This document shows, piece by piece, positions 1-9,499 of a stretch of 64,000 bases of DNA. The notes beneath the pieces are model-generated. The model was not told where the DNA came from. It saw nothing but the letters and a program-made list of their open reading frames with translations, and ran no database searches. Source of the stretch: Elysia chlorotica (Eukaryota > Mollusca > Gastropoda > Plakobranchidae); the NCBI GenBank assembly GCA_003991915.1, contig RQTK01000881.1, forward strand, positions 1-64,000, read 5' to 3'. Numbering within the stretch: position 1 is the first letter of the stretch; each line of letters begins with the position of its first letter. The position numbers were made by a program, and so were the translations under genes.

Positions 1-1180
1 GGATTAAAGAAATAAAGAAATATATGTACAAGTAGCACTATTAACCCCAACCCTATCTGGTGTTTTGCACCCTTGTACGTACACTGTGGGTACTAGAGAG
101 GTTCCCCATTTTTTGTAATAGTCAAAACGGATATTTGAGGACTGCACACAATTTGAAAGGAGGAATACATTAAATTTTAAGTATTTCATTTGAAATTATA
201 TTTACCCCCCCCCCTCCCCAATCTGATCTAAGATTTATGATGGGAATGTAAAATTTAAATAAAAAATTTTGGTTTATAAAATATTATAAGCAAAATCTAA
301 AACAAATATGTATGTAAAATATCAATGATACAAGTGACTTAATCTTAGATACATGACCAGGACTATACCATGTAAAGTCAAAAGGACTCAGGTTTTGAGG
401 TATAAAACAAGCTGAGACTTAACTTTGCACGACAAGTGATTTCTTTAATTATATAAAAAGAGCAAGGATGGATTAACCAATTTGCAAGATCTAGAATCAA
501 TACTTAAGAACTTTCTCTTTAAATGAAAAGGTCTAGCACATTAATATGTCAACCTTCACTGGATTGTTTAAAGCAACACCGGTTTAAGCATAGATCACTA
601 AAATTCAAAGGCTTCTTTTTAAAGTGCCTCAAAGTAGTCAAAATACTTTGAGAGTAATCAAAGAAAACATTCAGCCAGAAACTAAGAGCAGTCGGTTGCC
701 TGGGCTACTTGACAGCATTTATTCCAATTCCAGCTTTTTTTTTTCAAAGAAATACAACAACAAAAAATTCTTTAAAAAAACAATCAATCCAGGTGTCAGA
801 ATAGGGGTAGCTAGTAGGAGAAATACTTTTTTTTAATTACTTGTCCTTTCACCCTGTCTTGTCTTTTTATTTCAACATTTGAATTATCAGATTGTAAAGC
901 AGATAACAGTTTTGATGAAGGCGTTTCGTGCACCAATTAAAAGCATTAAATATGACTGATAGCAAAGTCTTAAAAAAAGGCTCAAAGGTTCAATGTAGTC
1001 CATGTAACTTGCAAACATGCATCTGTTGAATTGGACTGACTAATCTTTAGAACTTTAGCCTTGTATTTCATATCTTATCTGGTTATTACTTTGACGACAG
1101 TGACAATTCACACGCAATCCTGCAATCTACAATCAATCTCAAAAAGTTAGCACTTTGATCTTATCAGAGGCTTCTGCAGC
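1..1180. other. no gene seen (left edge)
   Basis: AT-rich sequence with short homopolymer runs and no open frame of convincing coding character. The short open frames have no splice signals or recognisable protein motifs. I see nothing specific here. Confidence 0.5.
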
Positions 1181-1185
1181 TTAAT

Positions 1186-1628
1186 AAATAATAATAATAA
1201 TAATAATATATTGCATTTATATAGCGCACTTCCATGAACAATCACGCTCAGTGTGCTTAACAATTTCCATTATCACATGTACAATAGAAGAATAATCATA
1301 TAATGTTGACACAATACAATATTACATTCAAAAGCCACTTAAGCAATCATTATAGGTATTTACAAGTTTCACCGGTTCAATTTCAATCGTCAAAAAGGTA
1401 GAACTTAAGCATGCATTTGAAAATTTCCAAGGAAGGTGCTTCCCTAATGTTTTTGGGAAGGTTGTTCCATACTTTTGGACCGAGATGGTAAAAAGATCGC
1501 TGACCTGTTGATTTATAGTTTCTATGTGGTACAACAAGGATAGCTTGACAAAGCTGGGCTGGGCAGCGGAGTGTATCACTCAGGAAACATTCAGTTAACT
1601 TAATATCTCTCTCTCTCTCTCTCTCTCT
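1186..1628. repeat. dispersed-repeat-like block bounded by (AAT)n and (CT)n
   Basis: The block opens with a run of AAT at about 1186-1210, followed by 'tttatatagcgcactt', a phrase I associate with dispersed repeats of marine invertebrates. It ends in a CT run at 1604-1628. The minus strand has an 83-codon open frame (1328-1579) with a phrase like KYGTTFPKTLGKHLP, which reads like repeat-borne coding sequence, but I cannot name a family. The repeat status is inference. Confidence 0.35.
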
Positions 1629-2554
1629 GGCAAACTACTGCGGTAAAAGAAATATACAAGGAAATGTCATCGACGTAAGAAATAACTTCGAAATATCAGA
1701 ATATTTTGAGTGCCCTGTTGGTGTTTGACAAAAATGTGTCCTCTCCTATGCCAGTGAGCTATGGGGTACTCATGAGTACACAGAAATAGAGCAAGTTCAT
1801 AGACATACTACCAACATCAAATGTATTTTAAATGTATCGATTCATTTTTAATATACTGCTCTTTATGGAAAGACAGTTAGGTTTCCACTACACATTAATA
1901 CACGTATTAAAATTCGATCCTCAGAATATTGGTCAAGACTGCTAAAAATGCCAGATTCTAGGATACCCAAACAAACCTATCAGTGATGAAAAAAAGATTG
2001 AATGATAAGAAAGTCAAATCTTGTGTAACGGATAAAAAAAAACATATGTTATGTTCAATTGGATTTGGCCATGTCTGGGTGTTTGAATGTGTTGGTAATA
2101 AAACTCCTTTCTGCAATATTTTAAAAAAAAAGACTGTGCGCCGTGTTTAAGCAAAATTGGAAGCCAAGTTATCCAATAATCAAAGTAAGGTATTCTATTC
2201 TTCGATTAAATTCTGGATAGAGATAAATTGGCACGAATTTAGATATTCTAAAGATACTTCATTTCAAATGTGCCCTGTATGCAATTTAGAAAAGAAGATG
2301 ATTACCACGTTCTAATGATTTGTAAAGCATACGGAGATATTCGAATCATGTTCATCCCTCTCAAATACATTTCAATTAGAAATAGAAGCAGATTAAGTGT
2401 ATTTATGTCAAACAGTTATCTCCATTCAAATATTGCCATCTATTTCCAGCACAGGTTGAAACTACCTTTACTAAGAAAATCGTTAATTAAAGACGCCACT
2501 CATTTGTATGTTGAAGTTTTAGTTTCTCATTCCGTTACTAACTTGATAAAATGA
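1629..2554 (+). mobile_element. decayed non-LTR retrotransposon, C-terminal part of ORF2
   Basis: Reading the plus strand across several stops and frameshifts gives pieces of a LINE reverse transcriptase C-terminal region. Around 1700-1745 is a CPVGV-like phrase of the RT fingers/palm. It runs almost directly into YASELWGTHEYTEIEQVHR (about 1747-1805), then TALYGKTVRFPLHI and YWSRLLKMP (about 1850-1955), and finally a CPVCN...YHVLMICKAYGDIR zinc-knuckle-like tail (2268-2345) ending at the stop at 2552. The jump from CPVGV to YASELWG means the catalytic core of RT is deleted. The clade (CR1/L2/Rex-like) is not determined. Confidence 0.7.
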
Positions 2555-2716
2555 ATTGTTATTTTGTGTTAATTATATTCTCCCGATCTGTGTATGCTTA
2601 TTTTTATAACGCTTAAACCAAAGTACCCAGTTTGCTTTGGCAAAAATCTACCAGTATTAATGTATTTATTAAATCATAACATTGTTTATCACTAAAAGTT
2701 ACCAATTTTCAAAAGC

Positions 2717-3189
2717 TTCATAAATTGGATAAGATAAGATAAGATAAGATAAGATAATTTTATTTGTCCCTCATTGGGAAAATCGATTTGGACATGTTAA
2801 AAGTATTTTACACACAGTAATAATAATAATAAAAAATAAACATTTTACATTACATAATATGAGTGATGGCTCACATACATATACACACACACACGCACAC
2901 AGTTACAAGCTCGCATTAACACATTCGTTTCATGTTGAGCTCCTCATTTGCCGTGAGCCTGATGGCACAAATGAATTATTGTAGCGGTCGGTTCTAGCTT
3001 TAGGTTGAATTGTGCGACCGCTGCGTGTGGAAAACATAAACTCCTGATTTAGTGGATGGTCGATATCTTTAGTTACATCTAGACATTTTTTCAAAAGTGG
3101 CATCTTATAAAGATCAGTGAAAAGTGGTGGGTCCAGTTTCATTATTTTACCCGCTCTTTTAATCAAACTATCTAATTCATAAATTGGAT
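2717..3189 (-). mobile_element. 5'-truncated non-LTR retrotransposon with target-site duplication
   Basis: A minus-strand LINE 3' end. The last codons of ORF2 read at 3166-2930 and include DHPLNQEF, SGRTIQPKARTDRYNNSFVPS, a typical C-terminus of one non-LTR family. A 3' UTR follows, ending in a (CTTAT)n tail, seen on the plus strand as repeated GATAA at 2731-2757. The identical 14-mer ttcataaattggat lies on both sides (2717-2730 and 3176-3189), so the inserted DNA is 2731-3175. This is a truncated, relatively young insertion next to the older plus-strand LINE. Confidence 0.85.
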
Positions 3190-4940
3190 GAAAGAACTGA
3201 GAGGGCTAATAGAATCTAAGTTACGCTTCTGTTACTTTTTTATTTCACTTTGTAAAATCTTAATTTTTGTCATGTTTGTAAAGGATGAGAAGTCCAACGA
3301 ACCAATAAACAAATCAATCACTCTCTTTGACGCCTGCCTCCCCTTCTATCTCTCTCACACACACACATAACAACATCGCTATATATATATATATCTGTCT
3401 GTCTGCTGTCTGTCCCTTGCTTTATCTACACCATCTCTTTCTCGCTTACGGATCGGGAGCCAGAACCCGTTATACCAATTTTCCAATCTCTAATAATTTT
3501 TAATTGAGCCAATTAAAAATGCATTATAAAACTATCTTTTGTTTTTAGAGATTCAAGACCATTCAATGCCATTCTTGGTCAAAAGGCTAAGAAAATTCTT
3601 TGCTCGTGTATTGTATCGACATTAAAAATATCCGTAATGACTAGCGGCTGACTTGGATTGTGTGCGTAGTGATAAACACACCGAATCAACCACTGATATA
3701 TTCACATGTGTATTTACCTCTGCTTAGAGATTACATTAAGGAATCGTAATTGTACCTGTATTTAAGAAATTTCGACCATTCATGTTTAAGTAGCTGGATG
3801 CCCATATCGTGTTTAAAGTTGAGTCAAAAGTACCGAGGAGGGATAGCCCTGGCGCTTGGCTCATTATAAAGAGGTGTATTAAGATTTAAGGATGTGATCT
3901 AAAACACCAACACATGCTTGCAGGGCGAGGAAATGTCTCACTATGTATGGAGAAAGAGAAAAAAGGGGGAGACAGACAGACAAAGAAACGGCGAGATAAC
4001 TGGATCGAGAAGGGCCAAAAACAAACCTGGACGCGAATGAGAAACACATGTACTCAAAGACAGACAACACACAAAGGAAGAATAAGAGTGAACTGAAAAC
4101 GCGCAGATGGGCCAATATCAAAAGAATGGAGGCCTCACAGTGATAGAGTGGCGGATCTCAACATGCTCATTACCAAGACAAAGATATGTACTAATGTTTG
4201 ATACTCAGCAGCTATAAACTTTCACCTAATACCTAGGAATGAGCAATGTTTTTCGAATGAACATCTGAAATTTTAACGCCCTGCACTTTTGTAAAATAAT
4301 TTTGCTACTGGATTTTCACGCACCAAAACTATGGATGTTTTATATACATTAGACTGTTGTTTATTTTTAAATGCCGCGTGCGTTTAACAAGACACCACTT
4401 TAAAAAAGACTTTTGTAGTTTCATTCCGTCTTAGAAATAAACTATAGGTTACTTCAATGCATTTACGCATGTACCAGAATTTTAACCAGAGAGAAATAGC
4501 ACCAGAGTAATCACCAATAAGCATGAACATCATTATAGTTTACATACAGAAAATCTGGCGGCGCTGATTTGCGCTTTGAAGAATTCCGTCGAAGCATCGC
4601 GGCTCTTGTTTGCACGTACTAAATTTCCAAAATTTATATTTACAAAGAAAAGCACATTTTAAAATAACGTAATGTACTTAGTGGGTCCATCAGAACAGAA
4701 AAGTGTGTGACTGGTGTGTACATTGGTATGTGTTTAGCCCAATGAGTTGAGACACAGCTGTCCACTTAAGCCCAACTTGAGTGTCGTTATTTTTAGTGCT
4801 TGTCGTTCTGTACGTTAGGCCGCCAAATGTATTATTACTTCACTGACCATGTCGTCTAGGCATCCTCGGCCGCAATTTTTGCACGTTGAGGACCCCACTT
4901 AAAGGCTCTCTCGACCCTGCTGTTTTTTTTTCATATTATT
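3190..4940. other. no gene seen
   Basis: Mixed sequence with short CT, CA and TA runs (3340-3400) and a purine-rich stretch (3940-4090) that opens a spurious frame. No splice-bounded coding frame, tRNA or clear repeat boundary was found. Confidence 0.4.
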
Positions 4941-4964
4941 TTTATGAACGTTTTAACTTATGCT

Positions 4965-5130
4965 GTTGTTGATTGGATCGTTGTCAGAATGTGGCTGGCT
5001 GAGACAGGAGTCCTGGTATCCCACCCATGTCCCTGTGTGGTACTGGTAGCAAATAAAATTGTCACACATCAGTTTTTGGGAAGAGCCCACATTATAGCCT
5101 GGTTGCTAACGACAGGCGTTAAGAAAACAC
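4965..5130 (+). repeat. degenerate SINE-like fragment
   Basis: Contains the phrase 'ggctgagacaggagtc' followed by 'ccctgtgtggtactgg' and later 'cacattatagcctgg'. These occur in the same order in the plus-oriented SINE at 39704-39900 (gagacaggagtcatgg, cctgtgtggcagcac, acatagcctatatag). Divergence is high and the tRNA-like head is not visible. Confidence 0.35.
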
Positions 5131-5535
5131 CCACATGAATGTTTTTTCCATTCTAAAAAAAATAAAACTCCTATTGGAGAAATGTATTCAGCCCTCACTT
5201 CCTGTTTGCAGGGATAAAACAAGAGCAGGGATTGTAAGTCGTGAGTTTTAATTGTGCACAAGTCAAGTACTCAATTTATATTTACTTTACATACAAGCAC
5301 CCTGAAAAAGTCGATACGCGTCCCAGAGTTCGCATCGTCTGCGTGATGGAACACGTTGAAATAATCAAAGTTTGGGGAGACGGTGCTAGGTGTGGGTGCT
5401 TAGGAAAAATGGGTTTTATTTGGTAAACGTTAGATAACTTATGATAACAAATGATCAAATTCATAATTTGTGGAATAGTCAACTGTAGTAAATTGTTTCG
5501 GTTTGTTTTGTTTTTTGTTTGTTTGTTGTTGTTTT

Positions 5536-5790
5536 TTTCATGTCCAACGTCAACGGTCAGGTTTTTATCGTTGACAGGTCCCAAGACTAACATCGGCAAT
5601 TTACGTGCTGTCACACACAACATTTACATCAGTAGGGGACAAAATCCGACAAATAATGTTAGTTTCTGTTTGCAAGATTGTAGACTCGAACCGAGACCTT
5701 TCGAGTTGTTACACAAGAAGTAGGATGCGCAAGTGCCCGAGTCTCTTGCCCTCGGTTCCTGGCAGATTTGATTATCAATACACGTACCAG
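5536..5790 (-). repeat. degenerate tRNA-derived SINE
   Basis: Carries gtccaacgtcaacggtc, gacaggtcccaagactaac, caatttacgtgctgtcacacac and then actcgaaccgagacctttcgag, in the same order as the full minus-oriented SINEs of this window. The last phrase is the reverse complement of a B-box region (GGTTCGAGTC). The head beyond it differs from the common family head. Confidence 0.45.
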
Positions 5791-5937
5791 CAAATCCAAA
5801 GTTATTATAAGTTATTATTTGGTTCAGAGTCCATGATTGTTTTTAATGCTTTGTACACTTTGCTTGCACCAATAAACTGTAAAAGCGCCTCTGAAAAGAC
5901 GCTGCTCTGATTATTGGAGCTGTAACAACATAAGAAT

Positions 5938-6150
5938 AAGCAGGCTTACGACGCATCATAAGCTCCCGCGATGCTGTGCTTACAACTCTTGGTGTCTAGA
6001 CTGTAGTCTACGTCAAAACTTGCGTCTATAATTTTAGATATAGGATATTAGGTACATTGCTATGGTAGCTTACGGCGTGTATTAAGAATTTGTGATAAAT
6101 AAGACTTACGACGAGTCGTAAGCTATGGTGATGGTGTGCTTACTGTCCCC
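5938..6150. repeat. two diverged copies of a palindromic ~50-bp unit
   Basis: Copy one (about 5938-5990) reads aagcaggcttacgacgc...ataagctc...gatgctgtgcttac. Copy two (about 6098-6145) reads ataagacttacgacgagtcgtaagct...gatggtgtgcttac. The second holds an almost perfect palindrome, cttacgac/gtcgtaag with a 2-nt centre (6105-6122). A related stem-loop occurs at 10522-10571. Possibly ends of a small inverted-repeat transposon. Confidence 0.5.
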
Positions 6151-6549
6151 ATTCTTCAATCAGATTTCTAGGGATTTGGGCTTTATTTGCACCAAAATGT
6201 ATTATTTTAAGTCTATTATTTATAAACCTAGATCTATTCACATATGATTTTTTTCCCATTTTCATTATGATCTTTCAATATGAAATGTATCTAGACTCAA
6301 GATTCTCTAATGATCTAGACATATTTTGCTTTCGTTGTTTTTTCCCTTGAGTGTTTGTAAAATGTGTTTATATTCATGCTTTCCGAATATCTATTAAATA
6401 ATGATTTATATTTCCCAATTTTAATTGAATAAATACTGAAAATGTGATTTCGACTTGTTTCACTTTAGTTTGTTGTCTTAATTTATTTTGTTAAATTAAA
6501 AAATGATTAATAATGCACCTACTTTATCAAGTATAAACATTGATAAATA

Positions 6550-6920
6550 GGAAAACAAGCATGAGAGGCCAAGACCAACAGCCATAAACTGCAATCATTC
6601 ATCAACAGATGCCTCAGAAACATCCTCAACATTAGGTGGCCTGAAGTTATCAAAAAGAACTTTGAGACAGAACGAAGCAAACCCCGACACACTTCGAAAG
6701 CCTGTATCCAAGATCACAAGGCAAGCCCTGGAGTGGATCCCCCAAGGTAAACGTAAGGTAGTACGTCCGAAGCAGACTTGGCGGCGAAGCCCCGATGCTG
6801 AGATAAAAGCTGCTGGTAGTACATGAGCTGAACTGAAGAGGACTAGCCAGAACCGAGTTCGGTGGAGGAATTTGATGCTGCCTTATGTTCCACAGGGAAT
6901 CAAGAGGTTTAAACTAAAAA
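6550..6920 (+). mobile_element. 3' fragment of the LINE family also found at 16.9-18.3 kb
   Basis: Reading across frameshifts gives KLQSFINRCLRNILNIRWP followed by ITRQALEWIPQGKRKVVRP, KQTWRRS, AELKRTSQNRVRWRN and the terminal 'aggaatcaagagg'-like phrase (ggaatcaagaggttta at 6896-6911). The same end occurs at 18001-18256 (ITRQALDWNPQGKRNVGRP, KQSWRRSVEEE, NRVRWRSF, aggaatcaagaggctta). This copy lacks the GWIGHTL segment, has an in-frame stop, and is clearly dead. Confidence 0.8.
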
Positions 6921-7027
6921 CTAAACTGTCCTTTAAAGGCACATGTGGTGGTCCGTGTACGCAGCAAAAAAAAAAAAAAACAGTATACATGTACTGTAGA
7001 CAGTAATAACAGATAGAGCAGTTATAT

Positions 7028-7060
7028 TGATGATGATGATGATGATGATGACGATGGTGG

Positions 7061-7116
<56 letters not shown>
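7028..7116. repeat. microsatellites (GAT)n and (AAT)n
   Basis: A GAT run at about 7029-7052 is followed by an uninterrupted AAT run at about 7061-7112. Minus-strand open frames of poly-Ile, His and Leu here are artefacts of the repeat. Confidence 0.95.
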
Positions 7117-7118
<2 letters not shown>

Positions 7119-7259
7119 TAAGAGCTACCTGACGCAATGGGCAATAACCGTTAAAACGTTCATAACATTGAACAGAAGAAAAAAACGCTGAGTAACTATT
7201 TTTTCACTATAATTATCTATTTGCTAATATAGACTACTTTTATTGCTCCGACGACGACA

Positions 7260-7303
7260 ACCATGACTCCTACTACTACTTATACTACTAAATTTGCTGC
7301 TTT

Positions 7304-7347
<44 letters not shown>

Positions 7348-7360
7348 TTACTACTACTAG
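7260..7360. repeat. microsatellite (CTA)n
   Basis: Imperfect CTA repeats start near 7267 and become uninterrupted from about 7302 to 7357. Confidence 0.95.
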
Positions 7361-7555
7361 TCTACCTAATCAAGAAATACCATTCACGGTTTAATTAGTT
7401 ATCTAAAAAAAAAACAGTATGGCAGGTGTTACTGTTAGAAATTAAAAATAGAATTTGATTTGATTACCCTTTTCACACATAATGGATAATCTAACAAAAT
7501 AGATCACAGCAGGTAAAGTGATGGAAGCATTGAAAGTAGCAAGAGACTGGGAGTC

Positions 7556-7791
7556 AAGTTGAGTTGGTTTGACATACAACGTCAGCACTATATAGGCTAT
7601 CATGTATGTTGTGGATGGGACTCAAGACCGGCGTCTGACCATTAAATGTGCTGCCAGCCGGTTACATTATACTGACCCAACCAGTTGGCGGCGAAATCAG
7701 ACAAATAATTTTTGACTGTTCGTGGAATTCAAACCGCGGACCTCCCGATCTGGAAACCAACGCTCTACCAATTGAGACAGCTTGCCCCGGC
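7556..7791 (-). mobile_element. tRNA-derived SINE, variant head
   Basis: On the minus strand the element starts at 7791 with a strongly tRNA-like head (gccggggcaagctgtctcaa, then ttggtagagcgttgg, then gtccgcggtttgaattcc), giving recognisable A-box and B-box regions. The body then runs into the same 3' module as the other SINEs here (taatgtcagacgccggtct and gcctatatagtgctgacgtt, in reverse complement) and ends at aaaccaactcaactt. The head is different from that of the copies at 8911, 36126 and 57137. Confidence 0.75.
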
Positions 7792-8739
7792 AAGAGATTA
7801 GGAAGTGTGAAAGGGAATGATCCACACAGCTATAAAGCATCAAATCCATGCATTCCTTTTCAGAACTACTCTAGATTTTAAAATGATATTATGTAAGAAA
7901 CTGATATTAGTATTTTCTGATTTTGAGTATCAGGTAATATTCACTCAAAATACACTGTCCAAGATCTCACCCATTACTCACATAATGGATCCTTTCATAT
8001 TCTATTTCTTTTTTTTTGAGTGAAAAGGTTGGGACAATCTTCCGTCCAAACCTACCAATTCATAACAGTTGATAGTACATGTAGTGATCTAATGTTATAT
8101 ATATATATATATGTATACTGCACTGGATAACCAAGGTCTTCTCCGGCACTCATAAACAAGAATAAAGAATTACTAAGTTTAAAAAGAGGTACTCTCAGGT
8201 AGCATTTAGCCGAAGTTTTAACCCTACAAGTGTCGCTAGTATTTAGTGTGTGGTGTTGGGCTATATTTGGTATTTTATATAGGGGTCATGAAATGGACTG
8301 GGAGGCCACACAAATTTGTTGATAAACGATAAAACCTATACATTTTTTGAAAGCTGAAAGGTTCTAGAAAATTTTGAAGCAGTTTTCAGTACCATACAAG
8401 TGTTTTGAAAGACCAAGGTCAGGTTTCTATCCTAAAAAATATCTACGTTGTCATCAAATAACTTGGAAACCAACATGTTTAGCTCCAAATAATGAGAATA
8501 AAAGACAATTTATTCAGCTTTTAGAAAATGTATAGGTTTAATACCCTCACACCAAGAATAAACCAGCTGTAGCAGATTCATGCAACAGAAAAAGTGAACA
8601 TAAACTTCAAGAATGATCCTGAGTTTTCTCTTTGACCATTGCCAACACAATAGAATACATGTAAAAAGCATGCAGAAGTAGATTGGGTACTTAGCTGGCA
8701 TGGTTATTCAGGTCTCTTCATCAACTAGATCTAGATCTA

Positions 8740-9235
8740 CATCTCGGTTTCTATCTACTTCTAACTCAACTGCTCTTCGCACTGAATCGCTAGGTCTATA
8801 TTTCTAGATCTAGATCTAACTACTGGCTCCTCGCCTTCAATGTCACTACTAGACCTAGATCTACTAGACTACCACTATCATCACCAACAATATCAAAATC
8901 ATCACACAAGAGTTGAGTTGATTTAACGTGCAACATCAGCAATACATAGGCTAAGTTGTGGACAGGCCCCAAGACTGACGTCTGACAATTTAATGTGCTG
9001 CCACACACGGGACAGGGCGGGGATACCATGACTCCTGTCTCATCCGGTCAGCTGACAACGACGCAACCAGTAGGGAGTGCAATCGCAAGGGCTCGAACCT
9101 GCACCTTTTGCATCGGAAGCCGATGTTCTACCCCAGGGCCACCGCGCCCCCACACTCTCACCATCTAAGGCATCTAAAACTTGTTCTCGAGTAAGTAATT
9201 TTCTTCCTAATGGACCTGCTCCTTGGTCAGATATA
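8740..9235 (-). pseudogene. possible DNA-transposon N-terminal remnant split by a SINE
   Basis: On the minus strand, codons upstream of the SINE (about 9235-9160) read GPLGRKLLTREQVLDALDGE. Downstream of the SINE (8905-8760), two alternate frames give DDFDIVGDDSGS and SSSDIEGEEPVVRSRSR. A leucine-rich 'EEVLDAL' helix followed by an acidic/serine stretch is a layout I associate with N-termini of piggyBac-type transposases. No catalytic DDD region is visible, so this is weak. It could equally be unrelated low-complexity sequence. Confidence 0.2.
8911..9151 (-). mobile_element. tRNA-derived SINE, full length
   Basis: Minus-oriented. The head at 9151-9085 reads gggggcgcggtggccctggg, gtagaacatcggcttccgat, gcaaaaggtgcaggttcgag; the last part is a B box (GGTTCGAGCCC). 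The body contains gagacaggagtcatgg, gtgtggcagcac, gacgtcagtcttggggcc and the tail aaatcaactcaactct. The same order of phrases recurs at 25014, 36126 and 57137. Confidence 0.85.
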
Positions 9236-9499
9236 GTTAGAGATTGTGGCTTTCAAGAGAAAATTGAGTGTCAACATGTAAACAAAGTATGGGCTGAAAA
9301 CAGCTGTAATCTGCATTCAAGACAACACTGGAAGGAAGAGGAACTCTTCTTTATTCCTATAAAAATAGTTTCAATTATTTGGCAGTGTACAGAAGCTTTA
9401 GTCAGCCATAATATACCCTCTTTTACGGCACTACCGAAGCGACTTAAATCGGCTGTAAACATGTCTAGGGTGAAAAATACTCTTTTCATTCCATTATGA

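Noticed and set aside
7725..7791. Genuine tRNA gene on the minus strand
   Set aside because: The head is tRNA-like, but it runs straight into the SINE body and lacks a clean acceptor-stem match.
9077..9499. 140-codon plus-strand open frame
   Set aside because: Its first third is the antisense of a SINE and the rest has no recognisable motif or splice signals.
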